DNA of 7,626 nt from an uncultured Kroppenstedtia sp. (GCA_959600065.1 CAUGKZ010000074.1:1-7626), one strand, 5' to 3'. Numbered from the stretch's first letter, positions 1 to 7,393 are shown. Translations and numbers: made by a program. The notes: generated by a model not told the origin, from the sequence alone.

Positions 1-1
1 A

Positions 2-1336
2 TTTATCAGTTCCTCTTATTCTGAGTTTGAAGGATTTCCACCTCCATTAACGAATGGCGGGTTAAACGAACATGGAGTGGCGGGACGGGATATTTGGTCC
101 GATTCTCGCCAGGAATTGGTGGATATGACGCCAACACCCCAACGCGGGCCGAACTATAGCGATCTCGCACGGATCGCCATGCAACGGGCCAGGACAGCTC
201 GTGAAGCTGTAGAAATCATCGGCGATCTCATCAATCAGTACGGGGAATCCACGTACGGGGGAAATTCTCACCTCTTTGCAGATCAGAACGAAGGGTGGGT
301 GATGATTGAATACGCCGGGGGTCAAGGATTATGGGCCGCCGAACGGTTAGGACCCGATGAAGTACGTGTGTCTTATCCAGGATATATCCATAACTTCCCC
401 GTCGATTTTAAACATAATGAAAACTTCATGGGCTCCGACAACATTGTTGAATTTGCGAGAGAGAAAGGTTGGTGGGATCCACACCGGGATCACCCCGATT
501 ATTTGAATCTACAAAAAGTCTACGGAACCCCGTTTCCCGGAGAAGGCGTCAGTCAAGAAGAAGACCCCTTTACAGCCATGCGCGTACCCCCGGAACGTGA
601 ACAAGAGCTGGCTACACTGATTCCAGTTCGTCTGGAAGATATGCTGGCACTGGTACGTGATCCCCGCTGGTCCAATGATCATTCCGGTTATGGGCAGGTA
701 GCTCATATTCGTCCTCACGTACATCGTCAGTTACAGACTCTATGGATTGCCGTCACCGCAGCGGTGACCACCCCATATGTTCCGGTTCCTATTGCGACGG
801 ACCCGCTGGCGGTTCCCCCGGAATTTGTTCAACATCGGTATATGACAAAGTATTCGGATTCGGAATATCTAAGTGCAGATTATGCACCTCAAGAGGCCAC
901 AAGATATGCAACACGTGAATTTAAACGATTGCTGTATTTTACGAGCGAACATCCTGAGTACTTCTTACATCCGGTTACGGGGAAAATCGAAAAGTTGGAG
1001 CAAAAAATGCTAGAGGAACATCGAGAACTGGAAGCAAGAGTTCTCCAACTCCTGGCCTGCCACAGACAGGAGGATGCGCAGCAATTAATCAATGGGAAAG
1101 TACAAAAGTGGTTTTTAAAAAGTCTTCGTCTGGGGATGAAATTGACAGATGAGGTTGAGTCTGAAATACGGAAGCGGTTTGGCATTCGGATGCCTAAAGA
1201 CACGGCACCCCTGGGTGAGACCACTCCTCCTTGGAGCCAGTCGATGGTACAGGAATCAAATGAGGACATGGTCACTTGCTACGATCCCAGGTTGGATGAG
1301 TATCCTCGTAGGTTTGGAATTTACAGCAAAAAATAA
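2..1336 (+). CDS. C69-family dipeptidase, 5' end outside window (partial)
   Basis: The reading frame is open from base 2 to the TAA at 1334-1336, so the gene begins left of the window; the internal GTG at 77 is not the start, because good family sequence precedes it (NGGLNEHGVAGRDIW is encoded from base 53). I recognise the pattern of peptidase family C69 (formerly U34), N-terminal-nucleophile cysteine hydrolases that cleave dipeptides and small peptides. Supporting stretches are GRDIWSDSRQELVDMTP, a helix with ARTAREAVEIIGDLINQYG, NSHLFADQNEGWVMIEYAGG, and TTPYVPVPIATDPLAVPPEF. The C-terminal part (bases about 980-1150) is helical and charged (KIEKLEQKMLEEHRELEARV), as is usual in the family. 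The catalytic N-terminal Cys and any signal peptide lie outside the window, so activity and location cannot be judged. No downstream same-strand partner exists; it converges with the small gene at 1397-1603. Family call is firm, substrate unknown. Confidence 0.85.
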   Translation, partial: FISSSYSEFEGFPPPLTNGGLNEHGVAGRDIWSDSRQELVDMTPTPQRGPNYSDLARIAMQRARTAREAVEIIGDLINQYGESTYGGNSHLFADQNEGWVMIEYAGGQGLWAAERLGPDEVRVSYPGYIHNFPVDFKHNENFMGSDNIVEFAREKGWWDPHRDHPDYLNLQKVYGTPFPGEGVSQEEDPFTAMRVPPEREQELATLIPVRLEDMLALVRDPRWSNDHSGYGQVAHIRPHVHRQLQTLWIAVTAAVTTPYVPVPIATDPLAVPPEFVQHRYMTKYSDSEYLSADYAPQEATRYATREFKRLLYFTSEHPEYFLHPVTGKIEKLEQKMLEEHRELEARVLQLLACHRQEDAQQLINGKVQKWFLKSLRLGMKLTDEVESEIRKRFGIRMPKDTAPLGETTPPWSQSMVQESNEDMVTCYDPRLDEYPRRFGIYSKK

Positions 1337-1364
1337 ACACTTCCTTGGCCACGGGAAGTGTTTA
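1328..1364 (-). terminator. Intrinsic terminator of the minus-strand small gene, in the convergent gap
   Basis: An eleven-base perfect inverted repeat, TAAACACTTCC (1334-1344) and GGAAGTGTTTA (1354-1364), encloses a nine-base loop. Read on the minus strand the stem is followed by a run of six Ts (complement of 1328-1333), the classical intrinsic terminator. It lies about 33 bases past the stop of the gene at 1397-1603. On the plus strand the stem overlaps the dipeptidase stop codon and is followed by AGGGG, so it would terminate poorly in that direction. Confidence 0.8.
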
Positions 1365-1396
1365 GGGGTGGCAGGTCGTTCAACAATGGGCAAAAT

Positions 1397-1603
1397 CTAT
1401 TCTTCCTTTACGAAGCAGGCCAGCAATCCTAACTTTTCCTGCAAGCGACGGAGCTCTAGCTCCCAAAACGTGAGGTCGGCAGTCCAGACTTCGGCGCTTT
1501 GCCGATGGCCAGCCGCCATGGCTTGATCCCGGAGTTCTCTTCCCTCCAGGATTTTTTTTGTTAAAAAAAGTGCTCTTTGTTGTTCACGATAGATCTGAGA
1601 CAA
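1397..1603 (-). CDS. Small hypothetical protein (68 aa), charged helical
   Basis: I do not recognise this protein. The frame reads back to a GTG at 1639 and has an ATG at 1621, but neither has a ribosome binding site and both fall in or beside a terminator-like hairpin. A TTG at 1603 (minus strand) is preceded six bases away by AAAGGAAG, so I choose it, giving MSQIYREQQRALFLTKKI at the N-terminus. The product is soluble, rich in Glu, Arg, Gln and Leu, and looks almost entirely helical (for example ELELRRLQEKLGLL near the C-terminus), possibly a short coiled-coil hairpin. It has no signal peptide or membrane segment. A strong minus-strand terminator just beyond the stop (1328-1364) supports a real, separately transcribed gene. 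Function unknown; a chance reading frame is still possible. Confidence 0.55.
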   Translation of the reverse strand: MSQIYREQQRALFLTKKILEGRELRDQAMAAGHRQSAEVWTADLTFWELELRRLQEKLGLLACFVKEE

Positions 1604-1620
1604 GGGAATCTTCCTTTGCA

Positions 1621-1654
1621 TAAAAATGAAACAGCCCACAAGGTGCGGGCTGTT
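1621..1654 (-). terminator. Terminator-like hairpin on the minus strand, upstream of the small gene
   Basis: AACAGCCC (1630-1637) and GGGCTGTT (1647-1654) form a perfect 8-bp stem with a nine-base loop. On the minus strand it is followed by TCATTTTT (complement of 1622-1629), a slightly interrupted U-tail; on the plus strand no T-run follows. It sits about 20 bases upstream of the TTG start at 1603. Either it ends an unidentified minus-strand transcript, or it acts as an attenuator in the leader of the small gene. Confidence 0.6.
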
Positions 1655-1871
1655 GAATAGAGGATAAGGGAATAATAGTATGGATGAGTCCGCTGATGGA
1701 CATGTTCAGTTTATTCCGGAAACGTCCCTGACACAATACGACAGAAGGCGCATTTTGCTAGGTGATTCAGCTATCCTCCCCGGGTTGGGTCCCATAGCCG
1801 AAGGGTTTAGATGGGGTTCGAAGTGAAAAGGATTAAGATCTCGTGAATTCATACACAAAACCGCGTAAGGT
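1655..1871. other. Intergenic stretch without a convincing gene
   Basis: No reading frame here has a ribosome binding site or recognisable protein content. Short hairpins can be drawn: GTCC 1688-1691 with GGAC 1698-1701, and CCCAT with ATGGG near 1790-1815. On the minus strand TACTAT (complement of 1675-1680) could be a -10 box for the small gene at 1397-1603, but no good -35 accompanies it. I see no tRNA, rRNA or IS end. Confidence 0.5.
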
Positions 1872-1880
1872 TGATAAAAT
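1872..1880 (+). promoter_or_regulatory. Candidate extended -10 promoter for the molybdopterin/rex/tatC operon
   Basis: TGATAAAAT combines the TGN extension with a -10 hexamer TAAAAT (1875-1880), five of six bases matching TATAAT. No good -35 lies at 16-18 bases, which an extended -10 can tolerate. The expected start, near 1887, would place the folded leader (1885 onward) at the very 5' end of the transcript and give an untranslated leader of about 190 bases. Confidence 0.45.
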
Positions 1881-1884
1881 ATAG

Positions 1885-2030
1885 ACACGGACAAGGGTGT
1901 GGCTTTACACGCAGGGGACGAAAGCCAGATGGGCTAAAGCTCTGGAAGCGTTGTGCAAGATCAATGTAAATCATAACGCTTCTAGATGAAGGTAGCTATC
2001 TAACGCGAGACCGGTGTTGCCCTTTTGTCT
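1885..2030 (+). ncRNA. Candidate structured 5' leader (riboswitch-like) of the molybdopterin-binding gene
   Basis: Three helices can be drawn directly. GTGTG (1897-1901) can pair with CACGC (1908-1912), or alternatively TGGCTTT (1900-1906) with AAAGCCA (1921-1927). CCAGA (1925-1929) pairs with TCTGG (1941-1945). GAAGCGTTGTG (1945-1955) pairs with CATAACGCTTC (1972-1982), 11 bp with one G-U. A fourth, with wobbles, joins GGTAGC (1991-1996) to GTTGCC near 2016 and is followed by CTTTTG, so it could attenuate. The order of GGGGACGAAAGCC, GGGCTAAAGC and GGTAGC recalls the c-di-GMP-I (GEMM) consensus, but the GNRA-capped first arm and the AAACC segment are missing, so I do not assign that class. 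A molybdenum-cofactor riboswitch fits the downstream gene by function, but I cannot match its sequence from memory. Confidence 0.4.
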
Positions 2031-2052
2031 GTCTCATGAGAAGGGAATCCAT

Positions 2053-2072
2053 CCCCCATAGCGGAAGGGGAG
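2053..2072 (+). promoter_or_regulatory. Ribosome binding site with a pairing C-tract
   Basis: AAGGGGAG (2065-2072) lies seven bases before the GTG at 2080 and fixes that start. TCCCC at 2052-2056 can pair with GGGGA at 2067-2071 in a small hairpin that would hide the ribosome binding site. This arrangement would suit translational control by the leader upstream; that use is inference. Confidence 0.4.
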
Positions 2073-2079
2073 ACGAAAA

Positions 2080-3075
2080 GTGAAAAGCTCCTTGCGGGAA
2101 GTGCATGTGACAGAGGCGGTGGGGAGGGTGCTGGCACATGACCTGACCCAAGTGATCCCAGGACAGTTTAAGGGACCCCGTTTTCGAAAAGGACACGTGA
2201 TTCGGGAAGCGGACTTTGAGGCGCTTTTGTCGATTGGCAAGGAACATATCTATGTGATGGAATTGGCAGAAGGGGAACTTCACGAGAATGATGCCGCCCG
2301 TCGGATTGCCCAAGCTGTCGGTGGACCCCAGCTGACTCTGAGTGCGCCAGCGGAAGGTAAAGTTCAGTTGAGTTCCAATCGGGATGGACTTTTAAAAGTG
2401 GACGCCGCCCGGGTTCATGGGATCAATGAGGTGGAACAGGCGGTTTTATCCACTCTAAAAACGGATATACCGGTTCAAAAGGGAGAAGTTGTGGCTGCAT
2501 CGAGGGTGATTCCCTTGGTTTACCCTGAGGATCGGATCGAACAGGTGGAGCGAATCGCTGCAGAGGGGGACAGGCCGGTGCTGGAGGTGCTCCCCTTCCG
2601 GCGCTTGAAGGTGGGAGTGGTTACCACAGGCAGTGAAATCTACCATGGGCGCATCCAGGATCGGTTTGGCCCGGTGGTTCAGGAAAAGCTTCAATCCTTC
2701 GGTTCCACTGTGATGGGACAGACATTGGCCGGCGACGACAAGGAGTTGATCCAATCCCAAATTTGCGCCTTTGTGGATCGGGGAGCCGATCTGGTCCTGG
2801 TGACCGGAGGCATGTCCGTCGACCCTGATGACCGGACCCCTGGTGCGATTGCGGCGATCGGCGCAGAGGTGGTCAGCTATGGCACTCCGATGTTGCCTGG
2901 ATCCATGTTGATGATCGCCTATTATCGGGAGATTCCGGTCTTGGGACTCCCCGGTTGTGTGATTCATGATGAGTACACCTCCTTCGATCTCTTTTTGCCT
3001 CGGATCCTCGCAGGGGAAAAGGTGAAGCGGGAGGATATTGTCCAGTTGGGTTACGGCGGGTTGCATTCATGTTGA
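2080..3075 (+). CDS. Molybdopterin-binding protein with MoCF_biosynth (MoeA/MogA-like) domain
   Basis: A 331-residue soluble protein starting with GTG at 2080. The C-terminal half carries the fold shared by MoeA, MogA and CinA that binds molybdopterin or its adenylated form: TTGSEIYHGR at residues 182-191, TGGMSVDPDDRTP at 242-254, GTPMLPGSML at 268-277, and VLGLPGCVIHDEYTSFDLF at 287-305, corresponding to the LPG loop of MoeA. The first 175 residues resemble the MoeA-like N-terminal part (AVGRVLAHDLTQVIPGQFKG) and include a hairpin/barrel-like stretch. It is shorter than a standard MoeA of about 400 residues and lacks a clear MoeA C-terminal barrel domain, so I call it a molybdopterin-binding protein rather than moeA. 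Such proteins are known near molybdoenzyme and cofactor genes. It probably heads an operon with rex, 56 bases downstream, and tatC. Confidence 0.8.
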   Translation: MKSSLREVHVTEAVGRVLAHDLTQVIPGQFKGPRFRKGHVIREADFEALLSIGKEHIYVMELAEGELHENDAARRIAQAVGGPQLTLSAPAEGKVQLSSNRDGLLKVDAARVHGINEVEQAVLSTLKTDIPVQKGEVVAASRVIPLVYPEDRIEQVERIAAEGDRPVLEVLPFRRLKVGVVTTGSEIYHGRIQDRFGPVVQEKLQSFGSTVMGQTLAGDDKELIQSQICAFVDRGADLVLVTGGMSVDPDDRTPGAIAAIGAEVVSYGTPMLPGSMLMIAYYREIPVLGLPGCVIHDEYTSFDLFLPRILAGEKVKREDIVQLGYGGLHSC

Positions 3076-3131
3076 CCTGATGTACTAAGAGAACGTCTGT
3101 AAAAGCCCGACGGATATTTCGGAGGCATAAT

Positions 3132-3812
3132 ATGTCAGATATGAAAATTCCCCAGGTGACGGCCAAGCGGTTACCCCTTTATTACCGCTACCTGGAGAAA
3201 CTGCACATCATCGGAAAGCAACGCGTCTCCTCGTCGCAGCTGAGCGATGCTTTGCAGATTGACCCCGCCACCATTCGCCGGGATTTTTCTTACCTGGGTG
3301 AACTAGGTAAAAAAGGATATGGATACAATGTCAACTATTTACTGCAATTTTTGCGAGAGTTTCTGCGCCAAGATGAAGTGACCCATGTGGTACTGGTGGG
3401 AGTGGGTCATTTGGGCACTGCATTGCTGGGATATAATTTTTACCGGAGTCACAACACCAAGATTGTGGCGGGGTTTGATACGGACCCGAGTAAAGTGGGA
3501 ACCGCGGTGGAGGGAATCCCTGTATTCTCTATGGATCGTTTTTCCGAAATGAAAGAGTTGCACAATGTGGAAGTGGCGATTTTGACGGTTCCGGCGGCTG
3601 AGGCTCAGGTCACCACCGATCGGATTGTGGCAAGCGGGATTCGGGGTATCCTTAATTTCACGCCATCCCGGCTGACGGTGCCGCGGAATGTTCGGTTACA
3701 TCATATCGATCTGACCGTTGAACTACAGACATTGATCTACTTTCTGAAAAATTTTCCCCCGGAAGAGGACATCCCTTCCGAAGAGGATGAGCCTACAAGT
3801 GGACAAGACTGA
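3132..3812 (+). CDS. rex: Redox-sensing transcriptional repressor Rex
   Basis: Rex is a dimeric repressor that reads the NADH/NAD+ ratio and releases DNA when NADH binds; targets are usually fermentation and respiration genes. The product is 226 residues, close to the family norm of about 210-215. Residues 1-80 form the winged-helix DNA-binding domain, with the recognition region [22 protein letters not shown] at 44-65. Residues 85 onward form the Rossmann domain: the dinucleotide loop GVGHLG at 90-95 and GFDTDP at 114-119. The terminal domain-swap helix follows at about 192-208 ([16 protein letters not shown]). A Glu/Asp-rich tail (209-226) extends past the usual end. GGAGG at 3121-3125, six bases before the ATG, supports this start; the Met at codon 4 is an alternative. 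I see no Rex operator (TTGTGAA with its inverted partner) in the short gap upstream. Confidence 0.95.
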   Translation: MSDMKIPQVTAKRLPLYYRYLEKLHIIGKQRVSSSQLSDALQIDPATIRRDFSYLGELGKKGYGYNVNYLLQFLREFLRQDEVTHVVLVGVGHLGTALLGYNFYRSHNTKIVAGFDTDPSKVGTAVEGIPVFSMDRFSEMKELHNVEVAILTVPAAEAQVTTDRIVASGIRGILNFTPSRLTVPRNVRLHHIDLTVELQTLIYFLKNFPPEEDIPSEEDEPTSGQD

Positions 3813-3847
3813 CAGGCGGGTGGAAAAGGGAGAGGGAAGGGACAACC

Positions 3848-4642
3848 ATGAGTGGTGGAGAGAAGCATTGGACCGAACATCTAGGTGAACTTCGCAACAG
3901 GATTCTGGTCACTTTGGCCACTTTTATCATCATGTTGATCGTGGGCTTCCTGTTTGCCCAACCGATGATCCAATTTATGAAAGAGGATTTGCTTCAGGGG
4001 TCCCTCAAAGAAACCCTGCAGTTGCATATCTTTTCTCCGGGGGAAGCCCTGGCCATCTATATGCAGTTCGCCTTTGTAGTGGGGGTCACCTTCACACTTC
4101 CGATCGCATTGTACCAAGCCTGGTCCTTTGTCCGGCCGGGATTGACATCTCGGGAACAACGGGCGACCTTGCGTTACATTCCGTTTGCCGCCTTTCTTTT
4201 TATCCTGGGACTCCTTTTCGGTTATTGCTGGATCTTTCCTTTCCTCCTCAACTTTATGTTCAAGTTGACATCTTCATTGGGGGCGACGGAAACCTACGGA
4301 ATGTATGAGTTTTTTCGCTTTATGTTCCGGATCGTGTTTCCGATAGCCGTTTTGTTTGAAATGCCGGTGATCATTCTGTTCTTGACGAGAATCCGGGTGT
4401 TGAATCCGAATCTTTTGCGGAAAGGGCGTCGCTTTGCGTATCTGCTCATGGTGGTGTTGGCTGCCTTGTTGACGCCGCCGGATTTTGTCAGCAACATCTT
4501 AGTAAGTATTCCGCTCATTCTTCTTTATGAGGTGAGTATCTGGCTGTCGGCACGGGTCTACAAACAGATCGAGATGGAAGATGAAGAGTGGGAGCGTAAA
4601 TGGAGAGAACAGGAAAAAGAAGATCTGGATGACGGATGGTAA
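3848..4642 (+). CDS. tatC: Sec-independent protein translocase subunit TatC
   Basis: TatC is the membrane receptor of the twin-arginine translocase and binds signal peptides of folded, often cofactor-bearing exported proteins. The 264-residue product has six predicted membrane segments at about 18-37, 68-90, 111-136, 156-180, 196-212 and 214-234. Family motifs are present: HLGELRNR at 11-18 in the cytoplasmic N-terminus, SPGEAL at 63-68, FVRPGLTSREQR at 94-105 in the first cytoplasmic loop, and LTPPDFVSNIL at 208-218 before the last helix. The final 25 or so residues form a strongly charged cytoplasmic tail (EMEDEEWERKWREQEKEDL). A purine-rich ribosome binding site (GGGAAGGGA) precedes the ATG. 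The gene follows rex by 35 bases and is closed by a terminator. The tatA partner normally expected beside it is absent, so the pore-forming subunit must be encoded elsewhere. Confidence 0.96.
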   Translation: MSGGEKHWTEHLGELRNRILVTLATFIIMLIVGFLFAQPMIQFMKEDLLQGSLKETLQLHIFSPGEALAIYMQFAFVVGVTFTLPIALYQAWSFVRPGLTSREQRATLRYIPFAAFLFILGLLFGYCWIFPFLLNFMFKLTSSLGATETYGMYEFFRFMFRIVFPIAVLFEMPVIILFLTRIRVLNPNLLRKGRRFAYLLMVVLAALLTPPDFVSNILVSIPLILLYEVSIWLSARVYKQIEMEDEEWERKWREQEKEDLDDGW

Positions 4643-4651
4643 GAAAAATGT

Positions 4652-4684
4652 GGGAAGGGGGGAAGCCCTCTTCTCCTTTTCTTG
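4652..4684 (+). terminator. Intrinsic terminator after tatC
   Basis: GAAGGGGG (4654-4661) pairs with CCCTCTTC (4666-4673) around a GAAG loop with one G-U pair, and two more outer pairs are possible. TTTTCTTG follows at 4677-4684. It lies ten bases past the tatC stop and separates the upstream operon from the groESL region. Confidence 0.8.
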
Positions 4685-4764
4685 TCAGTGAAACTGCAAA
4701 AATCTTGATTCAGGTCTGAGACTGTTGATTAAGCAGAAAATAGTCGTCAGGGAGTCGTGTGCTG

Positions 4765-4847
4765 CCATAGCGAGACCAGGGAGCGGAAGCGACCCTGGCG
4801 AGACTTGTGCCCTATGGGTGCAAAGCTTTTATGCACCACAGGCACAA
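4765..4847 (+). repeat. Compound palindrome with GNRA-capped hairpin
   Basis: CCATAG (4765-4770) pairs with CTATGG (4812-4817). Inside, CCAGGG (4776-4781) pairs with CCCTGG (4793-4798), then GC-GGAA-GC (4783-4790) gives a GNRA tetraloop. The same five bases CGAGA flank the inner hairpin on both sides (4771-4775 and 4799-4803). A second, overlapping fold is as good: TTGTGCC (4805-4811) with GGCACAA (4841-4847), enclosing GGTGCA (4817-4822) with TGCACC (4832-4837). The two folds share CTATGG-side bases and would be alternatives or a pseudoknot. It may be a palindromic interspersed repeat, a small mobile remnant or an RNA; copies elsewhere cannot be checked here. Confidence 0.55.
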
Positions 4848-4890
4848 CAATCTGAGATAGAGGAAGTACCACAGGCACAACAATCTGAGA
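4835..4890 (+). repeat. Direct repeat, 23 bases exact, 33-base period
   Basis: Bases 4835-4857 and 4868-4890 are identical (beginning ACCACAGGCACAAC, ending ATCTGAGA), with a partly similar stretch after each (TAGAGG and AAGGGA). Each copy contains GGCACAA, the 3' arm of the palindrome that starts at TTGTGCC (4805), so either copy can close that hairpin. The period is a multiple of three, but the frame through it does not look coding. Confidence 0.85.
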
Positions 4891-5070
4891 AAGGGATGAC
4901 ATCCTACCCAGGGTAGAATCTGGGAAGAGGGTGCTGAGGGGCCATATTCATCCTGGTGTGGCTTCCGTCTTGCCTCTGCCCGATGACAAGATTCCCTCTC
5001 CACTTCCTTGGGGGATGGCATGATCCCTGATCCAAGTCGGAATCGGCGATGGATCCGGGCAGGGACTTCC

Positions 5071-5105
5071 TTCAGCTACTGCTACTGCAGTGAATAATTT
5101 TTTTT
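5071..5105 (+). terminator. Terminator-like hairpin with eight Ts, orphan
   Basis: ACTGC (5078-5082) pairs with GCAGT (5087-5091) around TACT; alternatively TTCA (5071-5074) and CTGC pair with GCAGTGAA (5087-5094) with a four-base bulge. Eight Ts follow at 5098-5105. It lies just upstream of the groES promoter and more than 400 bases after tatC, which already has its own terminator. Confidence 0.5.
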
Positions 5106-5115
5106 AGAGGAGGTC

Positions 5116-5144
5116 TTGCAAAACGAAGTCAGTGGAGATATTAT
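5116..5144 (+). promoter_or_regulatory. Sigma-A promoter of groESL
   Basis: The -35 box TTGCAA (5116-5121) and the -10 box TATTAT (5139-5144) are separated by exactly 17 bases, close to the consensus. The start of transcription should fall near 5151, immediately before the CIRCE operator. Confidence 0.85.
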
Positions 5145-5154
5145 GTAATTGGTG

Positions 5155-5181
5155 TTAGCACTCAGGCCTGATGAGTGCTAA
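5155..5181 (+). promoter_or_regulatory. CIRCE operator (HrcA binding site)
   Basis: A perfect match to the CIRCE consensus: TTAGCACTC (5155-5163), nine bases, GAGTGCTAA (5173-5181). The arms extend to 11 bp with the flanking TG and CA. In Bacillota the HrcA repressor binds CIRCE to hold groESL and dnaK operons down until heat shock. Its place right after the predicted start fits this; hrcA is not in the window. Confidence 0.97.
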
Positions 5182-5219
5182 CAGAAAAACATTTCACCCA
5201 TAAAGGAGGGTGTACAGAC

Positions 5220-5501
5220 GTGATCAAACCTTTGGGGGATCGAGTCGTTCTGCAAGCTATCGAACAAGAAGAGAAAACGGCTAGCGGCATTGTTCTGCCG
5301 GAGACGGCCAAGGAGAAGCCTCAGGAGGGCAAAGTGGTTGCTGTGGGCTCTGGCCGCTATGAAAATGGACAGAAAGTCGACCTCGAAGTCAAAGAGGGGA
5401 ACCGGGTGATCTTCTCCAAATATGCGGGTACGGAAGTGAAAGTGGGAGACACGGAATACCTCATTCTGCGTGAAAACGATATTCTGGCTGTTCTCGACTG
5501 A
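5220..5501 (+). CDS. groES: Co-chaperonin GroES
   Basis: GroES caps the GroEL ring as a heptamer and encloses the folding substrate. I start it at the GTG at 5220, which gives [12 protein letters not shown], the classical N-terminus, and 93 residues, the normal length. GGAGGG at 5205-5210 serves it. The frame is open upstream to 5175, but that extension crosses CIRCE and is not coding. The mobile loop that contacts GroEL is at residues 17-32 ([16 protein letters not shown]). The body shows [10 protein letters not shown], the [16 protein letters not shown] strand pair and [12 protein letters not shown] at the end. It is transcribed with groEL, 50 bases downstream, from the sigma-A/CIRCE promoter. 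Confidence 0.98.
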   Translation: MIKPLGDRVVLQAIEQEEKTASGIVLPETAKEKPQEGKVVAVGSGRYENGQKVDLEVKEGNRVIFSKYAGTEVKVGDTEYLILRENDILAVLD

Positions 5502-5536
5502 TCTTTCCACCCCGTCGAATAAAAACCCCTACATAG

Positions 5537-7223
<1,687 letters not shown>

Positions 7224-7296
7224 ATGGATGTATTAAGGTTTTTATTTAAAAAAGCAAGGGCTTAGCCCACAATTTGCCCATATAGGGTAGGTTTTG

Positions 7297-7344
7297 AGAG
7301 GCTTCCCATGAGTTCAGCCAACTTTTGGGAAGCCTCTTTTTTCT
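7297..7344 (+). terminator. Intrinsic terminator of groESL
   Basis: GAGGCTTCCC (7298-7307) pairs perfectly with GGGAAGCCTC (7327-7336) around a 19-base loop, followed by TTTTTTC and more pyrimidines. It is a strong rho-independent terminator about 110 bases past the groEL stop. The sequence between stop and stem holds only a small GGGC-TTA-GCCC hairpin (near 7258-7268). Confidence 0.92.
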
Positions 7345-7393
7345 TCTTCTCGATCGAGCTTGCACCTTGATTCAGATTTCAACGTCAAATACC

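Larger units (their letters stand above)
4685..5110. other. Long intergenic region with structure but no convincing gene
   Basis: About 425 bases lie between the tatC terminator and the groES promoter. An open frame from a TTG at 4725 to 4916 has no ribosome binding site and crosses palindromes and a duplicated segment, so I do not call it a gene. The region contains the compound palindrome at 4765-4847, the direct repeats at 4835-4890, GGAAG (4922-4926) that can pair with CTTCC near 5005, GGGAT with ATCCC near 5020-5035, and a terminator-like hairpin at 5071-5105. A terminator with no gene in front suggests an untranslated transcript. Confidence 0.5.

Noticed and set aside
1149..1526. 125-codon plus-strand frame overlapping the dipeptidase end and crossing the convergent terminator
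   Set aside because: It overlaps an established gene in another frame, runs antisense to the small minus-strand gene and crosses a strong hairpin.
1681..1727. Hammerhead ribozyme resemblance: GATGAGTCCGCTGATGGAC, and CTGATG followed by GAAAC at 1719-1723
   Set aside because: The first arrangement has TG in place of the invariant CU of the core and lacks the GAAA after stem II. In the second the last core A is a G and neither stem II nor stem III can be formed.
1706..1894. 62-codon minus-strand frame in the leader region
   Set aside because: No ribosome binding site, no family resemblance, and it overlaps the plus-strand promoter and leader.
2455..3066. 203-codon minus-strand frame opposite the molybdopterin-binding gene
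   Set aside because: The plus-strand gene has clear family motifs throughout; the antisense frame has no recognisable content and no start signal.
3072..3103. TTGACC at 3072 as a -35 box for a separate rex promoter
   Set aside because: No acceptable -10 hexamer lies at 16-18 bases; the nearest (TGTAAA) needs a 20-base spacer.
4725..4916. 63-codon open frame (TTG start) in the tatC-groES gap, with an in-frame repeated PQAQQSE
   Set aside because: No ribosome binding site, low-complexity product, and the frame runs through palindromes and a DNA duplication that explain the repeated residues.
4965..5040. CRISPR array or phage attachment site in the tatC-groES gap
   Set aside because: Only one duplicated segment is present (two copies), with no spacer-repeat regularity, integrase or tRNA nearby.
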